This document shows positions 51,870-61,224 of a stretch of DNA of 64,000 nt, one piece after another. The notes beneath the pieces are model-generated. The model worked only from the letters and a program-made list of their open reading frames with translations. It had not been told where the DNA came from and made no database searches. Within the stretch, counting starts at the first letter, position 1, and each line of letters opens with the position of its first letter. Position numbers and translations under genes: made by a program. This DNA is from a bacterium (lineage in GTDB: Bacteria; Zixibacteria; MSB-5A5; CAIYYT01). Location of the stretch: assembly GCA_016708315.1 (NCBI GenBank), contig JADJGC010000002.1, positions 310,001 to 374,000 of the forward strand, in the 5' to 3' direction.

Positions 51870-53309
51870 CTACGTTTGCGACTTAGTTTTCATTCTCTTT
51901 GCGGTCGGTTGGCCGATAATTCCCAATTTGTTTAGTCCATTGAGAGCTGCCGTCTTGTAGGCGTCGGCGATTGTCGGATAGTTGAAGACTGTGTCGGCGA
52001 AATAGTCGATGGTGCCGCCGAACGCCATCACCGCCTGACCGATGTGAATAATCTCTGTGGCGCGCTCTCCGATAATGTGGACTCCTAAGAGCTTTCGTGT
52101 GTTGCGGTCAAAGATTAGTTTCAAGATGCCGTCGTGATCGTTGTTTATCTGGCCGCGCGGCAGTTCATAGAAGTGGGCCACGCCGGTTTCGTAAGCGCGG
52201 TTCTTTTCCTGCAACGTCTCTTCCGTCTCGCCGACATAAGAGATTTCCGGGATAGTATAGATACCGAATGGAAGATTGACTTTCTTCTTGGTTCGTGCAT
52301 TTCCGCCGAAGGCCGCAAGTGTTGCGCGACGACCTTGATCCATTGATGTGGATGCGAGCGACGGGAAGCCAATAACATCGCCGACAGCAAAGACGTTTTT
52401 GACTTTCGAGCGGAAGTTGGCGTCTACGGTGATGAGTTGATAACTGTCGGTTTTGAGTCCGATATTTTCGAGTCCGATCTTATCGGTGTTGCCGAGCCTT
52501 CCTGCGGTCACGAGAAGCACATCGGAGTTGACGACATGTCCGTTTTCCAGATTCACAGTTACGCCGTCATCGGTAGCAGTGATGTTGCTTGCTGCTGAAC
52601 CGAGTTCCAGGTTGATGCCACCTTCACGCATCAGTTCAAAAAGCGTGTCGGCAAATTTTGCATCGAGAAAGCTGAGCAGTCGATCACGTTTGTCAATCAA
52701 GGTCACATTGATATCGAGTTTCGAAAAGATGCTAGCCCACTCGCAACCGATGACGCCGCCGCCGAGAATTGCCATTCGCTCTGGGATGTTCTGCAAATCG
52801 AGAATCGATTCGCCGTCGAAAACGCGTTTGCCGTCGTAGTAGAGACCGGGGAGATGCATTGGCCGAGTGCCGGTGGCGATGACAACGAATTCAGATTCGA
52901 GTTCGGCGACTTGCGTGTCGCCCTGAAATACTCCGATTGTGTGCGGATTTAGAAAGCGTGCGACTCCGCCAAAGAGCGAAATGCCGTTCCGATGAAGTTG
53001 ATCGATAATAACCATCATTTCGTTTTCAACGACGATGTTCTTGCGGTGCATCAATTCTTGGATCGTGACGTTCTTCTTGAAGGCGATTTCAAAACCATAA
53101 AAGGAGCGCTTCTTAAGACCATCATAGTAAAGCGACGTTTCGCGGAGGGTCTTGGAGGGAAGGGTGCCGGTATGGACGCAGACACCGCCGACTACGGCGT
53201 TCTTTTCGATAATGGCGGCTTTCTTACCGAGTTTGCAGGCCTGGATTGCGGCCCAATTTCCGGCAGGACCGGAGCCAATTACAACGACATCGAACTTATC
53301 TCTATTCAT
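51870..53309 (-). CDS. sthA: Soluble pyridine nucleotide transhydrogenase SthA
   Basis: 479 residues of the FAD-dependent disulfide-reductase fold. The FAD-binding VVIGSGPAGNWAA, NAD(P)-binding MAILGGGVIGCEWASIF and second FAD motif VFAVGDVIGFP are present, then the dimerisation domain (GATEIIHIGQAVM-like ERATEIIHIGQAVMAFGG). The site where true disulfide reductases have CxxxxC reads GGVCVHTGTLPSKTL with only one Cys. This one-Cys state is the hallmark of SthA, which transfers hydride between NADH and NADPH without a redox disulfide. The His-x-x-x-x-E pair of reductases at the C-terminus is replaced accordingly. Confidence 0.9.
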   Translation of the reverse strand: MNRDKFDVVVIGSGPAGNWAAIQACKLGKKAAIIEKNAVVGGVCVHTGTLPSKTLRETSLYYDGLKKRSFYGFEIAFKKNVTIQELMHRKNIVVENEMMVIIDQLHRNGISLFGGVARFLNPHTIGVFQGDTQVAELESEFVVIATGTRPMHLPGLYYDGKRVFDGESILDLQNIPERMAILGGGVIGCEWASIFSKLDINVTLIDKRDRLLSFLDAKFADTLFELMREGGINLELGSAASNITATDDGVTVNLENGHVVNSDVLLVTAGRLGNTDKIGLENIGLKTDSYQLITVDANFRSKVKNVFAVGDVIGFPSLASTSMDQGRRATLAAFGGNARTKKKVNLPFGIYTIPEISYVGETEETLQEKNRAYETGVAHFYELPRGQINNDHDGILKLIFDRNTRKLLGVHIIGERATEIIHIGQAVMAFGGTIDYFADTVFNYPTIADAYKTAALNGLNKLGIIGQPTAKRMKTKSQT

Positions 53310-53423
53310 GACAGCAATATAGCGGGATTGTATTAGATTGACAAATGCTCTATGAGTTAAGGCAATTTTAGTTGAAGATAGGGTGTCGGGTTATGTTCGC
53401 TTGCAGGCAATCTTCGGAAGTTG

Positions 53424-53453
53424 TTGCGCCGCAAGCGGAATCGTGCGTATTAT
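53424..53453 (+). promoter_or_regulatory. Possible promoter of the rimP-nusA-infB operon
   Basis: TTGCGC (53424-53429), an 18-base spacer and TATTAT (53448-53453). The -35 is weak, so this is tentative, but it is the best match in the divergent gap with sthA. Confidence 0.35.
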
Positions 53454-53493
53454 TTTTGTTGCGCCTGAGGAGGGAAATTCGTATCATATTCAA

Positions 53494-53518
53494 TTCCCAC
53501 GGTCAGTGCCGTGGAATT
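53494..53518 (+). promoter_or_regulatory. Leader hairpin ahead of rimP
   Basis: CCACGG (53497-53502) pairs with CCGTGG (53509-53514), loop TCAGTG; with one C bulged the stem extends to AATT/AATT, about 10 bp. It ends 14 bases before the rimP ATG (53529) and leaves little room for a Shine-Dalgarno, so it may affect translation or RNA stability of the operon leader. Confidence 0.4.
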
Positions 53519-53528
53519 TGTTTTTAAG

Positions 53529-53990
53529 ATGAAGAGTTCGTATCAGATAGAGATAGAGGGAAAGCTGACAGCCATCGCTGAGCCGGTGGTTTTGGAAGCC
53601 GGGGCTGAACTGGTCGAGCTTCAGTTAGTTCAGCGTAAGTCGAGCGCATTGGTGAGGCTTTTGGTTGATAAGCCGGGGGGGATAACGCTGGACGAATGCG
53701 CTGACATTTCCAGAGGGGTGTCGTTTCTGCTTGAGACTGCAGATCCTTTGGAAGGGCGCTACACGCTGGAGGTTTCGTCGCCGGGTCTTGACCGGCCATT
53801 GACGACGGAAGCGGATTTTCGCCGCAAGATCGGTGAAGAGATCAAGTTGTTTTTGAAGGAAGATGAACGGACGATAGAAGTCGCCGGCGAGATATTGAAG
53901 GTAGAAGACAAGCGTTTGACTCTAATGACAGTAGAGGGAGAAAGAGCTTTCCCTCTGGAGCATGTCGTAAAGGGCAAGATAATATTTTGA
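53529..53990 (+). CDS. rimP: Ribosome maturation factor RimP
   Basis: 153 residues from ATG 53529; an in-frame GTG at 53511 lies in the leader hairpin. The RimP pattern is clear: GAELVELQLVQRKSSALVRLLVDKPGGITLDECADISRGVSFLLE, then GRYTLEVSSPGLDRPLTTEADFRRKIGEEIKLFLK, and an SH3-like C-terminus. It assists 30S assembly. It heads the classic operon, with nusA following 18 bases after its stop. No good Shine-Dalgarno is visible. Confidence 0.95.
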   Translation: MKSSYQIEIEGKLTAIAEPVVLEAGAELVELQLVQRKSSALVRLLVDKPGGITLDECADISRGVSFLLETADPLEGRYTLEVSSPGLDRPLTTEADFRRKIGEEIKLFLKEDERTIEVAGEILKVEDKRLTLMTVEGERAFPLEHVVKGKIIF

Positions 53991-54008
53991 TCCTATTCGG
54001 AGTAGTTG

Positions 54009-55406
54009 ATGGAGTATAATGTCATTGAGGCGCTCAACCAGATCGCCGCTGAAAAGAACATGGAAATCGATTATGTAATCGATACCCTGAAGTCTTCGCT
54101 GGTCACGGCCGCCAAGAAGCGTTATGGCGACGGCGACAATATCACGGTCGATATCGACCGTAAGAGCGGCGACATCAAGATGCATGCGGTGAAGATGGTC
54201 GTTGAGTCGGTGGATAATCCGTACACGGAAATTTCACTGCTTGATGCGATGGATATTGACGACAGTGCCGAAGTCGGCGATGAAGTTGAAATCGACATTC
54301 CATTCGAGGAATTCGGCCGCAATGCAATCGCTTCCGCCAAGCAGATTCTGATTCAAAAGGTCCGCGAAGCCGAACGCGAAACGGTTTACAATGAATACTC
54401 CAAGAAGATTGGCGAGCTGGTTACCGGTTCAGTCCAACAGGTTGACAAGGGGAACATCATTGTCAATCTCGGCCGTGCCGAGGCTGTCATTCCGGTTAAG
54501 GAACAGATTTCCAAAGAGAAATACCGCCAGGGCGACCGGGTGCGCGCGATTATCAGCGAAGTTCAGAAACAGCAACGCGGTCCGCAGGTGGTATTGTCAC
54601 GAGCCAATAATTCATTCTTGATAAGATTGTTCGAATTGGAAGTGCCCGAAATTTTCGAGCGCATCATTGAAATCCGCGCCGTGGCGCGCGAACCCGGGGA
54701 ACGCGCCAAGGTTGCCGTAAGTTCAGCTGACGAGCGTATCGATCCAGTTGGCGCTTGTGTCGGCGTCAAGGGTGTGCGCGTTCAGGCGATTGTGAGAGAG
54801 CTTAACAACGAGCGCATTGACATTGTGCCGTATCATCCGGATCCGGAAATATTCGTCACGCGTGCTCTTGCCCCGACTAAGGTCGTTCGCATCGAGACGG
54901 TATCCGAAGAAAACACGATGGTGATCGTAGTCGAGGATGACCAGTTGTCGTTAGCGATCGGCAAGGGCGGCCAGAATGCGCGATTAGCGGCTAAGCTGAC
55001 GGGCTGGAAGGTGAACATCCTCTCCGAGACCGACTTCTTCGACAAGAAGCGCGAAGAAGCCGAGTCGAAGATTGAGGTATCGAAGCTTTCGGTCGGCGAC
55101 GCTACAATCAAGAAGCTCATTGAGAACGATTACAAGTTCATTCAGGATATTCTCGAGGTACCGGCATCCCGTCTGACAGACATAGAAGGTATCGGTCCGA
55201 AAAAGGCCGACCAGATGATTGAGGCGGCACGCGATTACATCTTCCAACTTCAAGCGAACAAGGCTGAAGCCGACCAGCTTGAAGGTGACGAGGAAGAAGA
55301 AGTTCTTGATGTACCAAAGAAGAAGAAGGGTCCGAAGAGTATCAAAGACCTCTTTGTCGACGACGACAAGATCGACGACGATGCGGGTGGAGACAAAGAG
55401 AAATAG
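54009..55406 (+). CDS. nusA: Transcription termination/antitermination factor NusA
   Basis: 465 residues from ATG 54009. The N-terminal RNAP-binding domain (MEYNVIEALNQIAAEKNMEIDYVIDTLKSSLVTAAKKRYG) is followed by the S1 domain (ELVTGSVQQVDKGNIIVNLGRAEAVIP) and two KH domains (VGACVGVKGVRVQAIVRELNNERIDIV; LAIGKGGQNARLAAKLTGWKVNI). A single helix-hairpin-helix (RLTDIEGIGPKKADQMIEAA) replaces the longer AR repeats of E. coli, and the protein ends in an acidic/Lys-rich tail. It modulates pausing, termination and rRNA antitermination. Confidence 0.97.
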   Translation: MEYNVIEALNQIAAEKNMEIDYVIDTLKSSLVTAAKKRYGDGDNITVDIDRKSGDIKMHAVKMVVESVDNPYTEISLLDAMDIDDSAEVGDEVEIDIPFEEFGRNAIASAKQILIQKVREAERETVYNEYSKKIGELVTGSVQQVDKGNIIVNLGRAEAVIPVKEQISKEKYRQGDRVRAIISEVQKQQRGPQVVLSRANNSFLIRLFELEVPEIFERIIEIRAVAREPGERAKVAVSSADERIDPVGACVGVKGVRVQAIVRELNNERIDIVPYHPDPEIFVTRALAPTKVVRIETVSEENTMVIVVEDDQLSLAIGKGGQNARLAAKLTGWKVNILSETDFFDKKREEAESKIEVSKLSVGDATIKKLIENDYKFIQDILEVPASRLTDIEGIGPKKADQMIEAARDYIFQLQANKAEADQLEGDEEEEVLDVPKKKKGPKSIKDLFVDDDKIDDDAGGDKEK

Positions 55407-55469
55407 TAACAGCGCCGACGGGCCGGTTGAGGTAAATCAGGGATGGTTCCTCGACAGTGAAAGTGGAGC

Positions 55470-57704
55470 ATGAGCAAGAAGCGTTTATACGAAGTTGCGA
55501 AAGACTACAATATATCTTCCGACGCCATCGTCAAGTTGGTTCGCGAGCTTGGCTTTGATGTCAAGTCGCACATGTCGACAGCGGACGATGATGTTCTGGC
55601 GGCAATAGCTTCCAAGTTCTCGGCTGAAAAAGAGTCGGTGAAACTTGAAATCGACCGTCGCAAGAAAATCCAACAGGATGCCGCGGAGAAGGTACTCGAA
55701 GTATTCGAGGAAGCCGAAGCTGCGGGTACGGAGAAGATTGTCTCTAAGCCGCAGATTATCGAGCGCAATGCGCGGCAGTTGACTCAGCTTCGCAAAAAGA
55801 AACGCGACCGCAAGAAGAAGAAACGCCACACCGATATCAACGTTGCCGATGTCAAGGCTGCCGTCAAGAAGACGATGGCGAAAATTGATCTTGGCAAACG
55901 CGTGAAGAAATACAAGCGCCGGGAAAAACCGGACGGCACAGTGGTTGAGGAAGAGGCTAATGTAATCCAGGTCACCGAGTTCATGTCGTTGGCGGAGATT
56001 GCCGCAATCATTGGCGTAAAGCCGGCGGACCTGATTGCCAAGTGCATGGAACTCGGAATGATGGTGACCATCAATCAGCGACTTGATTTAACTACTATTG
56101 AGACGCTGGCACTCGAGTACAGTCTCGAAATCGAAGAAGTCAAAGAAATCGGAATTGAAGAGGAAGAAGAAGAAGAGGAAGATGAGGGCGATCAAAGGCC
56201 GCGCGCGCCTATCGTCACGATCATGGGTCACGTCGACCACGGCAAGACATCTCTGTTGGATTATATCCGCAAGAGCAACGTCGCTGCCGGCGAGTCGGGG
56301 TTAATCACCCAGCATATCGGCGCCTATCAGGTGGCATCCGCTTCGGGAGAAATCACATTCCTCGATACACCGGGTCACGAGGCATTCACTGCGATGCGTG
56401 CACGCGGTGCGCATATTACCGATATTGTCGTCGTCGTCGTTGCGGCTGATGACGGTGTGATGCCGCAGACAATTGAAGCCGTGGATCATGCACGTGCGGC
56501 GGATGTTCCAATCATCGTGGCCATAAATAAAATGGATAAGCCGGGTGCAAAGCCCGATCATATAAAGCAACAGCTTGCCGGACGAAATCTCGTTCCCGAA
56601 GAATGGGGCGGTAAGACGATTTACGTTGAAGTGTCGGCAAAGACCGGCGCTGGCGTTGAGAAGCTGATGGAGATGATTCTGCTTCAGGCGGAAGTTCTCG
56701 AACTCACGAGCAATCCGGATCACTTGGCGCGCGGCACTGTCGTTGAAGCCAAGCTGGATAAAGGGCGCGGTGTTGTCGCGACGATCATTGTCGACAAGGG
56801 TACTCTCTATGTTGGCGATCCGATTGTAGCGGGCAATTATGCCGGGCGAGTGCGCGCATTGATCAATGACAAGGGTGAAAAGCAAGAGCAAGTGCTGCCG
56901 GGAGAGCCGTCACAGGTGGTGGGTCTTTCGGGAGTTCCACAGGCTGGCGATTCATTCATGGCCGTTGGCAGCGAATCGGAAGCTCGCGAGATTTCGGTGA
57001 AGCGCCAGCAAATCAAGCGCGAACAAGAATATCGACAGATCAAGCGCGTGAGTTTGATTAACGTCTATGATCAGATCAAAGAAGGCCAAATCAAAGATCT
57101 CAATATCGTGATCAAGGGCGACGTCGATGGTTCCGTACAGGTGCTGCGCGATACGCTGGAAAAGATCAGCACTTCTGAAGTGCGCGTTAATGTGATCCAT
57201 CACGGCGTCGGCGCGATTACCGAATCGGACATTTTGTTAGCAGCGGCCTCGGATGCGATTGTGATCGGATTCCATGTACGACCTGATTCGCGAGCACGCG
57301 AAGTTGCGGCGCGCGAGAAAATTGATGTCCGCCTTTACACGATTATTTATGAAGCCGAGAGCGATATCCGCAAGGCGCTTGAAGGTCTGCTTGAGCCGGA
57401 TCACGAAGAGCGCATTACCGGTGTTGCAATGGTGAAGGACTTGTTCCGAGTGCCGAAGGTTGGCGTCATTGCCGGTTGTTCGGTGCAATCAGGGACCATT
57501 CATAAGAGCGACCGCGCGAGAATTATCCGCGACAGCATTGCAATTTATACCGGCAACATTCATTCACTGCGCCGTTTCAAGGATGACGCACGCGAAGTTG
57601 CAGCCGGATTGGAGTGCGGGATCAAGGTCGAGAACTATGATGATGTCAAGGAAGGCGATTTGATAGAGGCCTTCGAGACGGTGGAGATTGCCCGCAAGCT
57701 CTAA
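55470..57704 (+). CDS. infB: Translation initiation factor IF-2
   Basis: 744 residues, shorter than E. coli IF-2. An IF2_N-type domain (KKRLYEVAKDYNISSDAIVKLVRELGFDVKSHMS) leads to a Lys/Arg- and Glu-rich linker (LRKKKRDRKKKKRH; IGIEEEEEEEEDEGDQR). The G domain begins at residue 253 with GHVDHGKTS, and has DTPGHEAF and NKMDKP. Domains II-IV follow, ending IKVENYDDVKEGDLIEAFETVEIARKL. It delivers initiator tRNA to the 30S subunit. It lies 63 bases after nusA, the usual order. Confidence 0.97.
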   Translation: MSKKRLYEVAKDYNISSDAIVKLVRELGFDVKSHMSTADDDVLAAIASKFSAEKESVKLEIDRRKKIQQDAAEKVLEVFEEAEAAGTEKIVSKPQIIERNARQLTQLRKKKRDRKKKKRHTDINVADVKAAVKKTMAKIDLGKRVKKYKRREKPDGTVVEEEANVIQVTEFMSLAEIAAIIGVKPADLIAKCMELGMMVTINQRLDLTTIETLALEYSLEIEEVKEIGIEEEEEEEEDEGDQRPRAPIVTIMGHVDHGKTSLLDYIRKSNVAAGESGLITQHIGAYQVASASGEITFLDTPGHEAFTAMRARGAHITDIVVVVVAADDGVMPQTIEAVDHARAADVPIIVAINKMDKPGAKPDHIKQQLAGRNLVPEEWGGKTIYVEVSAKTGAGVEKLMEMILLQAEVLELTSNPDHLARGTVVEAKLDKGRGVVATIIVDKGTLYVGDPIVAGNYAGRVRALINDKGEKQEQVLPGEPSQVVGLSGVPQAGDSFMAVGSESEAREISVKRQQIKREQEYRQIKRVSLINVYDQIKEGQIKDLNIVIKGDVDGSVQVLRDTLEKISTSEVRVNVIHHGVGAITESDILLAAASDAIVIGFHVRPDSRAREVAAREKIDVRLYTIIYEAESDIRKALEGLLEPDHEERITGVAMVKDLFRVPKVGVIAGCSVQSGTIHKSDRARIIRDSIAIYTGNIHSLRRFKDDAREVAAGLECGIKVENYDDVKEGDLIEAFETVEIARKL

Positions 57705-57710
57705 TTGACG

Positions 57711-57992
57711 ATGTACCTCGGCACGCTTCGTATCGTACTACACATTCCGCAATCGCGTTCCCTGAAATCCAAGCGGCATGTCATCAAGGCGATCAAGGAT
57801 CGATTGAAGAATAAGTTTAATGTTTCTGTGGCCGAGGTTGACGACAACGATTTGTGGCAGCGCGCCACACTCGGAGTTGCCATCGTCGCCAACGAGGGCC
57901 AGTTCCTTGATCAAGTGTTGTCGCAAGTGGAATCATTTATTGCCTCCAACCCCGAGGTCAACATCATTGACGTCGAGAGAGTTGATTATTAA
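57711..57992 (+). CDS. DUF503 family protein (YlxP-like)
   Basis: 93 residues from ATG 57711; TTG 57705 overlaps the infB stop region. The domain starts MYLGTLRIVLHIPQSRSLKSKRHVIKAIKDRLKNKFNVSVAEVDDNDLWQRATLGVAIVANEGQFLDQVLSQVESFIAS, typical of YlxP/DUF503, a small fold regularly encoded between infB and rbfA. Its role is presumed to be in ribosome maturation, but it is uncharacterised. It overlaps rbfA by one base (TAATG). Confidence 0.93.
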   Translation: MYLGTLRIVLHIPQSRSLKSKRHVIKAIKDRLKNKFNVSVAEVDDNDLWQRATLGVAIVANEGQFLDQVLSQVESFIASNPEVNIIDVERVDY

Positions 57993-58363
57993 TGGCTGAT
58001 GCCAAACGCACGGATCGACTTCGCGTGCAGATCAAAGAGATCATTTCGGAAATTATCCAACGCAAGCTGAAGGATCCTCATGTCGGGATGATCACGATTA
58101 CAGAAGTGACCGTCACTCGCGACTTAAGCGAAGCAGTTGTATTCTATTCAGTGTTCGGCGACACGCTGGTGCGCAAGGAAACCAACAAGACGCTTGACCG
58201 CGCCCGCGGATTCATTCAGTCGGAGTTGGGAAAGACGATGAAAATACGCCGAGTGCCGAGTTTGCGCTTTGAGATTGACAAGTCTGTTGATCAGGGATTG
58301 CGGATACAGCACTTACTGGATCAGATCCAAGAGAACAAGCCGGATGACAGCGACTCGCATTAG
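57992..58363 (+). CDS. rbfA: Ribosome-binding factor A
   Basis: 123 residues, the usual length. The single KH-like domain reads DRLRVQIKEIISEIIQRKLKDPHVGMITITEVTVTRDLSEAVVFYSVFGD, then LDRARGFIQSELGKTMKIRRVPSLRFEIDKSVDQGLRIQHLLDQI. RbfA binds the 30S near the 5' end of 16S rRNA during cold-sensitive maturation. The last 20 bases overlap the nrnA start. Confidence 0.96.
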   Translation: MADAKRTDRLRVQIKEIISEIIQRKLKDPHVGMITITEVTVTRDLSEAVVFYSVFGDTLVRKETNKTLDRARGFIQSELGKTMKIRRVPSLRFEIDKSVDQGLRIQHLLDQIQENKPDDSDSH

Positions 58364-59330
58364 TCTAATCAATAGCATCATTACGCGAATGAAACAGGGC
58401 GGCAAGGTTCTGATTGTTTCGCACATTAGCCCTGATGGCGATTCAATCGGGTCGCAGCTGGCGCTTTATGAATTGGTGAAGCGACTGGGCTGTGAACCGA
58501 TGATTGTCAATCACGACAGTGCATTTCCCAAGTACGCATTTCTCGGCAAGCACTCGCTGGTCAACGTCTACAGCGAAGGCGTGGCGTACCCCAAATTTGA
58601 TTTTGTGGTAATACTTGAGGCTCCGGATCTCGAGCGAATCGGGAATGTGCGGAAATTGCTTCAGCCGGGTTATGAAGTCATCAATATCGATCATCATCGC
58701 GGCAACACGACTTATGGAAGTATCAACTGGGTAGATGAGTCAGTGGCGGCTGTCGGGATTATGGTTTATGAGCTGTTCAAAGCCGCGGGTGTGGCAATCG
58801 ACAGCGATGTCGCGGATGAATTGTTTACGGCAATCTTGACTGATACCGGAAGATTCCGATTCGGCAGTACGAATCCCGAAGCGATGAGAGTCTGCGCGGA
58901 CTTGTTGGAGCAGGGTGCATCCACGAAAAAGGTCAGCGACGCACTGTATGCGAGCTATGAGTCGAATCAATTGAGAATGCTGGGCGAACTGCTGGCGAAG
59001 ATGGAGCTGCATCACAGTGGGGAGAGTTGCTTGCTGTTGTCAGACAAGGTGATTCGCGAGAAGTATGTCAACGGTTCAGATGAGTTAGAAGGACTCTCGG
59101 AATATTCGCTCTATACTAAGGGCGTGAAGATCGGTGCGTTGCTGCGAGAGACCGAGCCGACGCGCACGAAGGTCTCGCTTCGCTGTCATGAGGACTATGA
59201 CGTTGCCGAAATTGCTGCAGTCCACGGCGGTGGTGGGCATCGAAATGCCGCAGGCTGTACGGTAGCGCTTCCGTTTGCAGAAGCTAAGTTGCGAGTACTG
59301 GAGCAGATTGGCAAGGCGTTGGGACGATGA
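58344..59330 (+). CDS. nrnA: DHH-family NrnA-like oligoribonuclease / pAp phosphatase
   Basis: 328 residues from ATG 58344, just inside rbfA; an upstream in-frame ATG at 58269 would read deep into rbfA and is disfavoured. DHH motifs are HISPDGDSIGSQLAL, ILEAPDLERIG, INIDHHRGN and FTAILTDTGRFRFGSTN, and the DHHA1 domain contributes AVHGGGGHRNAAG. In the second motif a Glu replaces the more usual Asp (DxSD). NrnA degrades short RNAs and 3'-phosphoadenosine 5'-phosphate. It is followed by truB with a four-base overlap. Confidence 0.93.
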   Translation: MTATRISLINSIITRMKQGGKVLIVSHISPDGDSIGSQLALYELVKRLGCEPMIVNHDSAFPKYAFLGKHSLVNVYSEGVAYPKFDFVVILEAPDLERIGNVRKLLQPGYEVINIDHHRGNTTYGSINWVDESVAAVGIMVYELFKAAGVAIDSDVADELFTAILTDTGRFRFGSTNPEAMRVCADLLEQGASTKKVSDALYASYESNQLRMLGELLAKMELHHSGESCLLLSDKVIREKYVNGSDELEGLSEYSLYTKGVKIGALLRETEPTRTKVSLRCHEDYDVAEIAAVHGGGGHRNAAGCTVALPFAEAKLRVLEQIGKALGR

Positions 59331-60280
59331 ACGGATTTCTGCTGATTGACAAGCACGAGGGTATTACTTCGGCTCATGCTGTGAATCGTGTGAAGCGATT
59401 GCTCAAAGTATCCAAGGCGGGCCACAGCGGAACACTTGATCCGCTTGCCACTGGGCTCTTGGTAGTATGTCTCGGCAAAGCCACTCGCTTGGCGCAGTTC
59501 TTGAGCGAGTCGAATAAAAGCTACGATGCGCAGATTATGCTTGGTGGGACCTCGACCACTTATGATCGCGACGGCGAAATCACACCGATCGAAAATGCAC
59601 CGGTACCGAGCCTTGAACAGGTAGAAGAGACGGTTGCTAAATTTGTCGGGACGATTGACCAACGTGCGCCGCTGTATTCAGCACTGAAGCACAAAGGTAA
59701 GCCGCTGTATTCGTATGCACGCAAGGGTATTCCGGTTGAATTGAAAACGCGCAGCGTTCATATCGAGTCATTGCGGATTGTGAGTTACTCGTACCCGATT
59801 CTTAACATCAGTGTCCGCTGTTCGTCGGGGACTTACATTCGCAGTTTGGCGCAGGATATCGGCGAGCTGTTAGGCTGCGGCGGCTATATTTACGGACTAA
59901 GGCGGACAAGTATCGGCGGATTGGATGTCGCGAATGCGATCTTGATGGCAGATCTCGAATTGGTCGCCATGCAGCATGAAGCTGAAACGTCGGGACTGCA
60001 CACTGATGAACGATTCGTGCGAAGCTTTGGTTCGATTGAACGAGTATTGAATCTTCCGATTATCTATGTCTCAGCCGAACGCGAGAATTTTGTTGATCGC
60101 GGAGTGCCGATTCGCGGACTGGATGTAGTGAATATGGATATTCGTATTCGTCCGCGCGACTTAGTTGCCTTGCGCAATGCCGACAATCGTCTTTTGGCGG
60201 TAGGAAGGGCACTATACGGGAGCGACACGCTTCGCGGAATGGCAGATGAAACCGTAGTCGAGTATGTCAGGGTGATGTAG
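59327..60280 (+). CDS. truB: tRNA pseudouridine-55 synthase TruB
   Basis: 317 residues. The opening MNGFLLIDKHEGITSAHAVNRVK and the catalytic KAGHSGTLDPLATGLL (Asp38) are diagnostic, followed by RLAQFLSESNKSYDAQIMLGGTSTTYDRDGE and RCSSGTYIRSLAQDIGELLGCGGYI. The C-terminal region (IIYVSAERENFVDRG) is PUA-like but short. TruB makes the universal pseudouridine 55 of the T-loop. It overlaps nrnA by four bases and ends one base before ribF. Confidence 0.97.
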   Translation: MNGFLLIDKHEGITSAHAVNRVKRLLKVSKAGHSGTLDPLATGLLVVCLGKATRLAQFLSESNKSYDAQIMLGGTSTTYDRDGEITPIENAPVPSLEQVEETVAKFVGTIDQRAPLYSALKHKGKPLYSYARKGIPVELKTRSVHIESLRIVSYSYPILNISVRCSSGTYIRSLAQDIGELLGCGGYIYGLRRTSIGGLDVANAILMADLELVAMQHEAETSGLHTDERFVRSFGSIERVLNLPIIYVSAERENFVDRGVPIRGLDVVNMDIRIRPRDLVALRNADNRLLAVGRALYGSDTLRGMADETVVEYVRVM

Positions 60281-61219
60281 GTGCGAGTATTTCATTCAAT
60301 TGAAGAAGCATCGTCGATGATGGCGGCGGGCAGCGCCGTGACCATCGGGAACTACGATGGTATTCATCTAGCGCATCAGTCGATCATTTTCGAGTTGTCC
60401 CGCAAAGCGAGAGCCAAGGGGCTGAAGTCCGTACTTGTTACTTTTGATCCGCATCCTTCCTTGACGATAAATCCCGCAAAGGCGCCAAAACTTCTAACGA
60501 CAACGGCCGAGAAAATTCGACTTCTGGAGAAGGGCGGATTGCTTGATGCGGTGGTTGTGCTGAGATTCGATGAAGCCTTGGCAAAGGTAAGTGCGACTGA
60601 TTTCCTGGTGCGGTACCTTCTGGCCGGACTGAAAATGTCGATTCTCGTGATTGGATTCAATCATGCATTTGGGAATCGGCGCGAAGGGACCGTGCAGTTT
60701 TTGCAGGGAATGGCACCGCAATATGGATTTGAGCTTCAGGCGTTGGATCCTGTACTTGTCGGCGGCGAGGTCGTCAATAGCAGTCGGATCAGGAGTCTTT
60801 TGTTGGAAGGTTTGTACGACAAAGCGACGGCTCTCTTGGGGCACGAATTGGAGCTGACTGGAAAGGTCGTTCATGGCAAGGGAATGGGTCGAAAATTCGG
60901 GTTTCCGACCATAAATATCAAGCTTCCGGGTGAAAAAATTGTGCCAAAAGCGGGGGTTTACGCCTCGTATTCTTTAATTGGGTCTGACAAGCAGACTGGA
61001 ATGATGTATATTGGCGAACCGCCGCAATCGGGTTTCGACCTTGAAGTCAACCTGTTTGATTTTAGCGGCGACTTGTATGGGCAGACAGTCAGCGTGTTTC
61101 CGACGGCGTATGTACGTCCACCGATAAGATTTGATCGCGAATCGGAGCTGATTGCCCAGATAGGAAAAGATGAAGAGATGATAAGATTGAATTATGATAT
61201 AAGGCAAAATAAGGAGTAG
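60281..61219 (+). CDS. ribF: Bifunctional riboflavin kinase / FAD synthetase
   Basis: 312 residues from GTG 60281, directly after the truB stop. The N-terminal FAD-synthetase domain has IGNYDGIHLAHQSIIFELSRKAR and VTFDPHPSLTINPAKAPKLLTT, then GFNHAFGNRREGTVQFLQ and VVNSSRIRSLLLEG. The C-terminal riboflavin-kinase domain has GKVVHGKGMGRKFGFPTINI and GVYASYSLIG. It converts riboflavin to FMN and FAD. The HLAH form replaces HxGH. No FMN riboswitch is seen, as expected for an operon-internal gene. Confidence 0.96.
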   Translation: MRVFHSIEEASSMMAAGSAVTIGNYDGIHLAHQSIIFELSRKARAKGLKSVLVTFDPHPSLTINPAKAPKLLTTTAEKIRLLEKGGLLDAVVVLRFDEALAKVSATDFLVRYLLAGLKMSILVIGFNHAFGNRREGTVQFLQGMAPQYGFELQALDPVLVGGEVVNSSRIRSLLLEGLYDKATALLGHELELTGKVVHGKGMGRKFGFPTINIKLPGEKIVPKAGVYASYSLIGSDKQTGMMYIGEPPQSGFDLEVNLFDFSGDLYGQTVSVFPTAYVRPPIRFDRESELIAQIGKDEEMIRLNYDIRQNKE

Positions 61220-61224
61220 AAACA

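Noticed and set aside
58269..58343. Upstream ATG for nrnA
   Set aside because: It would add 25 residues encoded entirely within rbfA and out of keeping with the family; ATG 58344 fits.
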